Shown: positions 6,601 through 12,719 of the stretch, one piece after another
Position numbering within the stretch: position 1 is the first letter of the stretch
Layout: every line of letters starts with the position of its first letter
From: an uncultured Eubacteriales bacterium
GTDB taxonomy: Bacteria; Bacillota; Clostridia; Oscillospirales; Oscillospiraceae
Assembly (NCBI GenBank): GCA_902465435.1
Contig: CABQNH010000041.1
Span: 1 to 14,701, forward strand
DNA length: 14,701 nt
Direction: 5' to 3'
The notes under the pieces: model-generated
The model's database searches: none
What the model was told of the DNA's origin: nothing
The model's input: the letters and a program-made list of their open reading frames with translations, nothing else
Translations under genes and position numbers: made by a program

Positions 6601-8749
6601 TACCAGCTCCAAGGGGACGGCGGACGAGGCGACCTTTGAATCCGGCAAGCCGCTCGGCCATGACTGGGGCGCGTGGACGCCCGACGGGGAGGGCACGCAC
6701 AAGCGCGTCTGCACCCACGATGCCAGCCATGTTGAAACGGCCGGCTGCACCTACGGCGACTGGAGCACAAACCAAGACAGTCACTGGAAGACCTGCACCG
6801 TCTGCGGCGGAGAGGCTGAGCGGCTCAAACACGCCGACCCGGACTGCAACCATTTCTGCGACACCTGCGGCATCAAAATAACTGAGCACGACTTCACGGG
6901 AGAACTTGCGATCACGGCACTTCTGTACAAGGAAGCAAACTGCCTCTCTCCCGCGCTCTATTACAAATCCTGCAAGATCTGTATGCTGTCCTCCAAGGGA
7001 ACGGCCAGCGAAGCGACCTTTGCAAGCGGGGAGAAAAACCCGGATCGGCACGCCGAAGAGCCGGGTGACTGGCAGCTTGACGGCGACAGCCACTGGAGAT
7101 TCTACACCTGCTGCCATCTGGAGGTGGATCGCGGCGCGCATCAGGGCGGCACGGCCGACTGCCTTGCCCCGGCTCTCTGCGAGGTCTGCCAGCACCCGTA
7201 CGGCGAGCTTGGCCCGCACCATTTTGTCGATCAGGTGAACGAATACCGGCTGAAGTCCGCCGCCACCTGCACAAGCCCGGCGGTATATTATCAGTCCTGC
7301 TCCACCTGCGGCGCGCAGGGCACGGAAACCTTTACCAATGGCAAGCCGCTCGGCCATGACTGGGGCGCATGGACGTCCAACGGAGACGGCACGCACACCC
7401 GCGTCTGCGCTCACGATGCAGCGCACACGGAAACCGAAAATTGCCACGGCGGCACGGCCACCTGCACCGCCAAGGCCGTCTGCGAGGTCTGCGGCGGCGA
7501 GCATGGCGAGCTGCTCCCGCACAGCTTCACGGCAGAGGTAGCCGAAGAGCAGTATCTGAAATCCGGCGCGACCTGCACCGATCAGGCGGAGTATTACAAG
7601 TCCTGCGCAGCCTGCGGCCTTAGCTCCAAGGGCACGGCGGACGAGGCGACTTTCTTCTCCGGCAATGTGCTGGGCCATGATTGGGGCGCTTGGACGCAGA
7701 ACAGCGATGAAAAGACCCACACCCGGGTCTGCAAGCGCGACCAGAGTCACACCGAGACTGACGACTGCACCGGCGGCACGGCCACCTGCACCACCAAGGC
7801 TGTCTGCGAGGTCTGCGGCGGCGAGCATGGCGAGCTGCTCCCGCACAGCTTCACGGCAGAGGTAGCCGAAGAGCAGTATCTGAAATCCGGCGCGACCTGC
7901 ACCGATCAGGCGGAGTATTACAAGTCCTGCGCAGCCTGCGGCCTTAGCTCCAAGGGCACGGCAGACGAGGCGACTTTCTTCTCCGGCAATGTGCTGGGAC
8001 ATGATTGGGGCGCGTGGACTTCCAACGGAAACGACACCCACACCCGAGTCTGCAAGCGTGACACCAGCCATACGGAAACCGAGAATTGCCACGGCGGCAC
8101 GGCCACCTGCACGAAAAAGGCCGTCTGCGAGGTCTGTCAGGCAACCCATGGCGAAAAGGATCCCGAAAATCATGCTGCCGGATGCACGCCTGAATGGTCG
8201 ATCACCGAAACGGAGCATGCGCAGAAGTATTCGCTCTGCGGCAAGGAGATCGTCGCAAAAGCGCCGCACACCTTCGGCGATTGGACAATCACTCTGGAGC
8301 CGACAACGAGTCGGGACGGTGAAAAAGAGCACATTTGCGAGGTCTGCAAATACAAGGAGGCCGAAGCCATCCCCGCCATCGTCGAAGTCTATTACACCAT
8401 TCAGGCAACCGCCGGCGCGGGCGGCACCATCTCTCCCTCCGGCAATGTCAGCGTCCGTGAGGGGCAGGCGCAAACCTTCACCATTACCCCTGACAAGGGC
8501 TATGTTGTCTCCAGTGTCAAAATTGACGGCAAGAGCGTTGGCGCGGTAACATCCTACACCTTTGAGAATGTCAAGGAAGGCCATACCATTGCGGTCACCT
8601 TTACGAAGGCCGACAGCAATCCCCAGACCGGCGACAGCAGTAACCTGCTGCTGTGGTTCGTCCTGCTGATCATGAGTGCATTCGGATTTGCGGCCACAGT
8701 GCTCTGCCGGAGAAGAAGCACATGGCAAGGCGCACAGAACAAACGGTGA
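3614..8749 (+). CDS. Giant secreted, wall-anchored beta-helix and Cys-repeat surface protein (1711 aa)
   Basis: ATG at 3614 follows GGAGG (3602-3606). Domains by residue: signal peptide 1-26 (MKKR, hydrophobic core, ASA cleavage); right-handed beta-helix about 95-430 with repeated 'NLYGGTITGNTGAGI' and 'FNMYGG' rungs; InlB/Listeria-Bacteroides-type repeats about 470-550, with a looser one to 620; a bacterial Ig-like unit about 735-820 ('DKTAPTITGAKNG', 'ATDKAGN'); a long Cys-rich repeat array about 940-1595; a further beta-repeat about 1595-1665 ('GGTISPSG', 'FTITPDKGY'). A sorting signal follows: NPQTG at 1669-1673, a membrane helix about 1678-1698, then CRRR. Each array unit runs GGTATCT-AVC-VCG, YLKSxATCT-YYKSC-CG, GHDWGAW, RVC-D-SH-ET-C, with paired CxxC motifs that could bind zinc or form disulfides. 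It is probably an adhesin or glycan-binding protein fixed to peptidoglycan by a sortase encoded elsewhere. Ligand unknown. Confidence 0.9.
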   Translation: MKKRLFAILLTLCLLAQLFPLTASAVRLDWPHPSSHCVCGGGISNHKAMNGHTAYEGVYFTKDGKENTSGNDISKMNVIQSEADLMEIHHNAANSKGKTFYYYLANDVTLTKRIYVWEGCTFVICLHGHTLTCNVPDAESAFLVMNNSRLVFTDCQLSGDRGLITGDSCAAVYVSSSATFELYGVSICMTSSETDGIRDTYNDPVCGVYNAGTFNMYGGCYYQKSSDYPTDRPVISNIRNTKYGPGVINRGTFNMYDGIISGNERHGVMSTITTSDDTINLYGGTITGNTGAGISATHWPMPSIATSNYYTNVNLYGGTISENTGAGIDAAYGRVTMAQQSSAIPVEIKNNKGGAISLTRDGSTANLGTGRITGNSGGKGAVALSAGSLTLTGDVKITGNTGANLYLASGKTVTLDKLGSGAQIGVTTEDTAVPVVFAEANGTDYASRFTPDSAGYSIGYNAAQQLQLQTKTYPVTYAPGANGTGDSKTVNKEHNNALELQGALFTRLGYTQVGWSKHDGGEKDYSLNAIYEQNEALTLYPVWEERSDYTVHIVNRDGTTLADFENVKWTDVIWERFGERPTRDNNESLLWLLLGTKKVYNGDTYGSVAVNGEKSLTLVAVWSGFFVDRSTISVGDSQWTGFRSEGTEHFFKEDQTVQISTAHPKEVKYFEYAVGDQFYSESRDAGVLFRDGHDYYTYTGAFNTASLNLEEGKPFVIYAQLGTEAAYYGVVCTEKIIIDKTAPTITGAKNGDVFCGEGDKTLTVTDRYLDTVTVNGAPVTPNEQGQITLTDARTPQTVVATDKAGNSTTLTVTVHSSHSYKWQTGNGQYWGECEFCGNRVEKKDLPTLTITSPDAVCRTQDFEFSFNLPEGCTDPAYSYAFTFTGDGEPIAPIDGVCAGTIPANSYMAEENSFRFIASVTTAEGYRFSVSKDITIREHSGGTATCTEQAVCDHCGQSYGALKAHSFTAETAEEQYLKSAATCTEKAVYYKSCAVCGTSSKGTADEATFESGKPLGHDWGAWTPDGEGTHKRVCTHDASHVETAGCTYGDWSTNQDSHWKTCTVCGGEAERLKHADPDCNHFCDTCGIKITEHDFTGELAITALLYKEANCLSPALYYKSCKICMLSSKGTASEATFASGEKNPDRHAEEPGDWQLDGDSHWRFYTCCHLEVDRGAHQGGTADCLAPALCEVCQHPYGELGPHHFVDQVNEYRLKSAATCTSPAVYYQSCSTCGAQGTETFTNGKPLGHDWGAWTSNGDGTHTRVCAHDAAHTETENCHGGTATCTAKAVCEVCGGEHGELLPHSFTAEVAEEQYLKSGATCTDQAEYYKSCAACGLSSKGTADEATFFSGNVLGHDWGAWTQNSDEKTHTRVCKRDQSHTETDDCTGGTATCTTKAVCEVCGGEHGELLPHSFTAEVAEEQYLKSGATCTDQAEYYKSCAACGLSSKGTADEATFFSGNVLGHDWGAWTSNGNDTHTRVCKRDTSHTETENCHGGTATCTKKAVCEVCQATHGEKDPENHAAGCTPEWSITETEHAQKYSLCGKEIVAKAPHTFGDWTITLEPTTSRDGEKEHICEVCKYKEAEAIPAIVEVYYTIQATAGAGGTISPSGNVSVREGQAQTFTITPDKGYVVSSVKIDGKSVGAVTSYTFENVKEGHTIAVTFTKADSNPQTGDSSNLLLWFVLLIMSAFGFAATVLCRRRSTWQGAQNKR
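7448..8095 (+). repeat. Tandem 324-bp near-identical repeats inside the surface-protein gene
   Basis: Two 108-residue units (beginning at 7448 and 7772) are nearly the same at DNA level. Between 7478-7689 and 7802-8013 I count only two mismatches over 212 bases. Older copies beginning near 6431 and 7145, and a partial one at 8093, match only as protein. The pattern indicates recent duplication or gene conversion, and the in-frame 324-bp period permits copy-number change without a frameshift. Confidence 0.9.
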
Positions 8750-8806
8750 GCGTTCTGATCACATAGTAAATGGACGCTTCGTCTATCGATAAAAGCAAAT
8801 GAATTT

Positions 8807-8839
8807 GGGCAGTGCCGTGGGAGATCTGCGGCACTGCCC
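8807..8839 (+). terminator. Strong hairpin after the surface-protein gene
   Basis: GGGCAGTGCCG (8807-8817) and CGGCACTGCCC (8829-8839) form a perfect 11-bp stem with an 11-base loop, 57 bases after the stop codon. The following bases are pyrimidine-rich (ACTCGTTCTCTCTCC) but not a clean T-run. Best read as the end of the tetR-adhesin transcript. Confidence 0.6.
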
Positions 8840-9057
8840 ACTCGTTCTCTCTCCACTTTGCTTCGACGCTTCCTTTCCAACCCGAACGACAATCCATGCA
8901 GCAAAATCAAAGCCGTGCGCCGTTCATTTCGCCGACAATGCGCAGAAGCAGCATATCAACATTGCGAATCGGTGTTCTGAGATACAAAGATCGCAAATTG
9001 GTTTGCACAGGAAGTCAAAAAACGCGGCAAGCAGGAAAGATTTCAGCCTCGCCCGCT
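8840..9057. other. Intergenic stretch without a supported gene
   Basis: Between the hairpin and the next promoter a plus frame is open (it joins the response-regulator frame), but it has no RBS or recognisable domain and a TATAAT lies inside its continuation. I see no RNA gene or repeat here. Confidence 0.5.
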
Positions 9058-9085
9058 TTGTTTTTTCCCAAAGGCATGCTATAAT
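9058..9085 (+). promoter_or_regulatory. Promoter of the LytTR signalling operon
   Basis: TTGTTT (9058-9063), a 16-base spacer and a perfect TATAAT (9080-9085), about 53 bases before the TTG start at 9138. I see no obvious LytTR-type direct repeats around it. Confidence 0.65.
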
Positions 9086-9137
9086 GAATGGCATAAAGGC
9101 GCCGAAGCGGAATGGGACGGAAAGAGGCGTTTTTGTT

Positions 9138-9851
9138 TTGAGAATTGCAATCGTTGAGGATGATATTCAGGTATACGGGCGCTTAAAGGGCTATCTGGAC
9201 GAGCTGCTCGGCGCATCTGCTGTGCTTACCTATTTCCCAAGCGGAGAGGACTTTTTGCAGCATTGGCATCCGGGCGCTTTTGAGCTGGTCGTGCTGGACA
9301 TTTTCATGGACAAACTCACCGGCATGGATGTCGCAAGAGAAATACGCAGGACGGGCAACGAGGTACGCCTCGTATTCAGTACCACAAGCAACGAATTTGC
9401 CAGCGAGAGCTACGAGGTAAACGCCTGCTATTATCTGCACAAGCCGTTCAGAAAAGATCGGGTCAAGGCAATGCTTGACCGCATCGATCTTGCGCAGCTT
9501 GAAAGGATGCGCGCCGTGCAGCTGCCGGACGGCACCAATGTCGTACTGCGTGACATCATTTATGCGGACTACGATTCGCATTGCACGATGCTGCATTGCA
9601 AGCATGGAAAAGCCATCAGCGTGCGTGCAAACTTTTCGAAAATCGAAGCGCTTCTTTGCGCCTATCCGTATTTCTTTACGCCCTCCAAGGGGCTGATTGT
9701 AAACTTCCACGAGGTCATTACGCAGAACACGGATACCTTTTCCATGAGCGACGGCAGCCGCATCCCCATCAGCCGCCGCAAGGCAAAGGAGGTTCTGGAT
9801 GCCTATTCCTCCTTCCTGTTTGCTCGGCTTCGAAAAAGAGGTGATCGGTAA
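9138..9851 (+). CDS. LytTR-family response regulator (AgrA-like, 237 aa)
   Basis: TTG at 9138 gives MRIAIVEDDIQ, the correct start of a receiver domain, with AAAGAGG (9121-9127) ten bases upstream. The frame is open much further 5' but that part is non-coding. Receiver residues: acidic pair D8-D9, phospho-acceptor Asp54 in VVLDIFM, Thr/Ser in 'VFSTTSN', and Lys102 in 'YLHKPFR'. Residues about 130-235 form a LytTR DNA-binding domain: 'LRDIIYADYDSHCTMLHCKHGKAISVR', then 'FFTPSKGLIVNFHEV', 'MSDGSRIPISRRKAKEV'. The family binds DNA after phosphorylation by a membrane GHKL kinase, often in peptide sensing. The kinase gene follows with a one-base overlap (TAATG at 9849) but is broken, so this regulator may now lack its partner. 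All key residues are present. Confidence 0.92.
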   Translation: MRIAIVEDDIQVYGRLKGYLDELLGASAVLTYFPSGEDFLQHWHPGAFELVVLDIFMDKLTGMDVAREIRRTGNEVRLVFSTTSNEFASESYEVNACYYLHKPFRKDRVKAMLDRIDLAQLERMRAVQLPDGTNVVLRDIIYADYDSHCTMLHCKHGKAISVRANFSKIEALLCAYPYFFTPSKGLIVNFHEVITQNTDTFSMSDGSRIPISRRKAKEVLDAYSSFLFARLRKRGDR

Positions 9852-11239
9852 TGCCCCCCGTTTCCCGAATTTTAGAGGCCGTCATTTACTCGCTTCTCAA
9901 TTTCCTTCCGTTTCTCGTATTGGCGCTTTATCCGTTCCGGAACAGTCTGCGGTTTTCAAAGGGCGTTACCGGCGCATTAATCGGATTGCTCACCGCCATT
10001 CAGCTGCTGCTCGGTGCATGGGTCAGCTTGATACCCGGAAATCATGCCGCCGCGGCGAGTGCGACCAGCACAATTCTCTATGCTGCGTTTTACTTTCTCG
10101 CCGTAAAGAAGCATTTTGGCAAGACCTTTTTCACACTGCTGATGATTTCAAATCTTGCAAATCTTGCGGTAATCTCCGCCAAATGTCTGGAGGGACTATG
10201 CTTCCCCGCACTGGCAACCCAAAGCTACCGCTGGTCATTTTCGCTGATGCTCTTTGCGGTCGAGAGCGCCCTCTCCGTGCCGATTTTTCTTTATATGAAA
10301 GCGGTGTACACCCCCGGCCGTAGAAAAGGAACCGTCCGGTCTGGAATGGCGATATCTGTGGCTGATTCCCGCAACCTTTTATGTCATGTGATACTACGCC
10401 TTTTATGGCAGCGTATCGAGCAGCAGCTCGGAGATCGCCCTTCGACCGAAAAACACATTCTTTTTGCTCGTCATTAACATCGGCGCCATCCTGATTTACT
10501 ACGTCGTCACCCGATTAATTCTTGAGCAGAACAAAACGCTGGACTTAAAAGAAGAAAACCATCAGCTCACCATGCAGGCAATGCAGTATGAAAATCTGCA
10601 GGAAAAAATCACCGACGCACGGCGGGCAAAGCATGACGTCCGTCACCATATCACGCTGATGCAGGAATATCTGGCCGGCGGCAGGCTTGACGCACTGCGG
10701 GACTACCTCAATGCATATAAGAAAAGCCTGCCGGATGATTCCCTCATTCGCTTCTGCGAAAATGCCGCTGCAAACGCCGTCCTGCTCTATTTTGCCCAGC
10801 AGGCAAAAAACTCGGCGTCGATTATATCGTTCGGTCAGACATTTCATGCAGCATCTTCGTTTCGGACACCGACCTTTCTGTTCTATTCGGCAATTTAATT
10901 GAAAACGCATTGGACGCCTGCAGGGAGGAACCCGGCGACGACCGAAAAATCATGGTTCGCGCGGCGCTTACGGGCAGTTCCCTCTGCGTTACGGTTGACA
11001 ACACCTTTACCGGCTCCCTCAAGCACACAGGCAGCGGTGAGCTTGCCTCCACAAAGCACGCCGGACTTGGACTTGGAACCCAATCGGCAAAGAGCATTGC
11101 AGCGCATTACGGCGGCGTTTGCCGCTTCGAGGCAAAGGACGGGATGTTCTATGCCTCGGTGATGTGTTCTGCGAAAAATTGGACTTTCGCAGATATCGGG
11201 AAGAAGAACCGCTTTAGGAGGTTTCTCAATGGTTTGTGA
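9851..11239 (+). pseudogene. GHKL sensor histidine kinase (AgrC-like), broken by two frameshifts and one nonsense codon
   Basis: The first frame (ATG 9851, RBS GAGGTGAT) has five hydrophobic helices: 'SLLNFLPFLVLALYPF', 'LIGLLTAIQLLLGAWVSLI' and three more to about 10308. A +1 shift around the C5 run at 10311-10315 moves homology to the next frame ('EWRYLWLIPATFYVM'). That frame meets TGA at 10389-10391 where a Trp (TGG) would fit, then continues 'NTFFLLVINIGAILIYYVV' and the His box 'RRAKHDVRHHITLMQEYL'. A second shift (-1) at the A6 run 10805-10810 leads to 'LGVDYIV', then 'LFGNLIENALDAC' (N box) and 'GLGLGTQSAKSIAAHYGG' (G box). Joined, it is a complete seven-helix sensor plus kinase of about 460 residues. 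The last frame ends at 11239, overlapping the deformylase start. Decay is likely, but homopolymer sequencing errors must be excluded. Confidence 0.85.
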
Positions 11240-11639
11240 GATTTGCAGAGATGCGCTTTTCCTTGCCCGGAAAGCAGCGCCCGCCACGCTGGACGACCTG
11301 CCTGCGGCGCAGGATTTGCTGGACACACTGATTGCCCACCGCGACGCCTGCGTCGGCATGGCCGCCAACATGATCGGCGTAAATAAGCGCATCATTGCGT
11401 TTGAAGAGGACGGCGAATACAAAGTCATGCTCAACCCCGTTATTGTCAGGCAGGCCGAGCCATATGAGGCAGAGGAGGGCTGTCTGTCGCTGACCGGCAC
11501 ACGGAAAACGATACGTTTTCAAACCATTAAGGTGCAATGGCAGAATGAGAAGCTGCAAACCCGCCTGAAAACCTTCACCGGCTGGACAGCGGAGATCATT
11601 CAGCACGAAATCGACCACTGCGAAGGAGTATTGATATGA
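11229..11639 (+). CDS. def: Peptide deformylase-like protein, short atypical form (136 aa)
   Basis: ATG at 11229 follows TAGGAGG by eight bases. Peptide deformylases remove the N-formyl group from new proteins using a metal held by Cys and two His. Motif II 'EEGCLSL' (metal Cys) at about 79-84 and motif III 'QHEIDHCEG' (HExDH) at about 125-133 are intact. Motif I, normally GLAAPQ(V/I)G, is here 'GMAANMIG': the catalytic Gln is replaced by Met. The protein is shorter than the 150-190 residues of housekeeping forms and stops just after HExDH, so it lacks the C-terminal helix. It lies in the LytTR operon, overlapping the kinase end and, by four bases (ATGA), the ferredoxin gene. A housekeeping copy is presumably elsewhere. 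Whether this one deformylates is uncertain. Confidence 0.88.
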   Translation: MVCEICRDALFLARKAAPATLDDLPAAQDLLDTLIAHRDACVGMAANMIGVNKRIIAFEEDGEYKVMLNPVIVRQAEPYEAEEGCLSLTGTRKTIRFQTIKVQWQNEKLQTRLKTFTGWTAEIIQHEIDHCEGVLI

Positions 11640-12385
11640 TTTTATATTTTTCCGGCACCGGCAACAGCAAATATGTAGCCCAGCGCATTGCAAACGCGCT
11701 GGACGATACGCTTCTGAGCATGAACGACCGGATCAAGGCGAATGACATCTCTGCAATCGAGACCGACGAGCGGCTGGTGATCGTCACGCCCACCTACGCC
11801 TGGCGCATTCCGCGCATCGTGCTTAGCTGGCTGCTGAACACGGAACTGACCGGTGCAAAGCAAGTTTGGTTTGTCATGACCTGCGGCGGCGAAATCGGAA
11901 ATGCCGACAAGTACAATTGGGCGCTCTGTCTGGCAAAGGGGTGGAACTGCATGGGCACGGCGCAGATCGTCATGCCGGAAAACTACATTGCCATGTTCGG
12001 CGTCCCGCAGCTAGACGAGGCTCGAAGCATCGTAAGCCGAGCGGAGCCGGATATCAACCGTGCCATTGCCGCAAGGAAGGCCGGACAGCCCTTCGCGCCA
12101 ACGCGAAACAATCTCTACGACCGCTTCATGAGCGGGCCAGTGAATCCGATCTTCTATTCCTGCTTCGTCAAGGCGAAAGCCTTTACGGTCAGTGACGCCT
12201 GCATTGGCTGCGGCCAGTGCGTCCGACGCTGTCCCACCAATGCGATCACGCTGCGCGGCGGCAAGCCCGTCTGGGGCACGGATTGTACCCACTGCATGGC
12301 CTGCATCTGCTACTGCCCAACGGAGGCCATCGAGTACGGAAAAAAGAGCCGCGGCAAGCCCCGGTATCATTTCGAGCTGCTGTGA
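11636..12385 (+). CDS. EFR1-type flavodoxin-ferredoxin fusion (249 aa)
   Basis: ATG at 11636 overlaps the deformylase stop (ATGA), with AAGGAG seven bases upstream. Residues 1-150 are a flavodoxin-like FMN domain: the phosphate-binding loop 'FSGTGNSKYVAQRI' at 5-18, 'VTPTYAWRIP' and 'FVMTCGGEIGN'. Residues about 185-240 carry two 4Fe-4S motifs: 'CIGCGQCVRRCP' and 'CTHCMACICYCP', both CxxCxxCxxxCP. Proteins of this make-up (EFR1 family) occur widely in Clostridia and are thought to pass electrons between an Fe-S chain and FMN; partners and substrate are unknown. It is soluble, with no signal peptide. It is the last gene of the 9058 transcript unit and faces the MATE gene. Confidence 0.92.
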   Translation: MILYFSGTGNSKYVAQRIANALDDTLLSMNDRIKANDISAIETDERLVIVTPTYAWRIPRIVLSWLLNTELTGAKQVWFVMTCGGEIGNADKYNWALCLAKGWNCMGTAQIVMPENYIAMFGVPQLDEARSIVSRAEPDINRAIAARKAGQPFAPTRNNLYDRFMSGPVNPIFYSCFVKAKAFTVSDACIGCGQCVRRCPTNAITLRGGKPVWGTDCTHCMACICYCPTEAIEYGKKSRGKPRYHFELL

Positions 12386-12622
12386 ATGCACGCACCGCCG
12401 CGCAGTCTCGCATTTCCCTCCGTCAATCCGCAAGCTGCCGATCGCATTTCGCCCCAGTGGCGAATTCTTGCCAATTTGACCGCGCACCAGAATGCGCTTT
12501 GGCAATACGCCGTCGGGTTCTTTGAAAAACCTCACCCACACGCACACACAGCTACGGCAGGAGCATAGGACTCGAAGCAATTAGAATTGCATTGGCATAG
12601 TTGGAATTTTTAATTTATATTT
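12386..12622. other. Structured intergenic region between convergent genes
   Basis: No gene is supported. An ATG abuts the ferredoxin stop and opens 60 codons, but it has no RBS. The stretch carries consecutive inverted repeats: TTCGCC/GGCGAA (12448-12464, 5-base loop); TTGCCAA/TTGGCAA (12468-12505) enclosing a second GCGC/GCGC stem; and GCAATT-AG-AATTGC (12577-12590). It could be an untranslated RNA structure or a dispersed intergenic repeat. Confidence 0.4.
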
Positions 12623-12687
12623 GTAAGGAACCTCTGAATCAATCCGCAAGGCCGAACGGCTCGAAGATTGATTCAGAGGTTCCTTAC
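12623..12687. repeat. Perfect 22-bp inverted repeat (bidirectional terminator or miniature repeat)
   Basis: Positions 12623-12644 are the exact reverse complement of 12666-12687 (arms begin GTAAGGAACC and end GGTTCCTTAC), with a 21-base loop holding a small GCCG-AA-CGGC stem. It lies between the convergent ferredoxin and MATE genes, 33 bases beyond the MATE stop. Neither side has a T-run, unusual for a terminator of this strength, so a repeat-family origin is also open. Confidence 0.8.
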
Positions 12688-12719
12688 GCTTCCGGCACGT
12701 CCCGCCGGTCAATTGGATT

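Noticed and set aside
6431..8100. CRISPR array
   Set aside because: The regular repeats are in frame within a coding gene, with units of 300 bases or more and no short repeat-spacer pattern.
4682..8728. A 1348-residue open frame antisense to the surface protein
   Set aside because: It lies wholly opposite the adhesin gene, is rich in Ala, Arg and Gly, and repeats in step with the adhesin repeats. It has no RBS or domain and is explained by GC-rich third positions of the true gene.
8799..9137. N-terminal extension of the response regulator (upstream in-frame ATGs)
   Set aside because: The receiver fold starts exactly at MRIAIVEDD; the extension contains the promoter and terminator hairpin and has no RBS.
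10389..10391. TGA read as Trp (genetic code change)
   Set aside because: Other genes in the window end properly at TGA and use TGG for Trp, so the standard code applies and this is a nonsense change.
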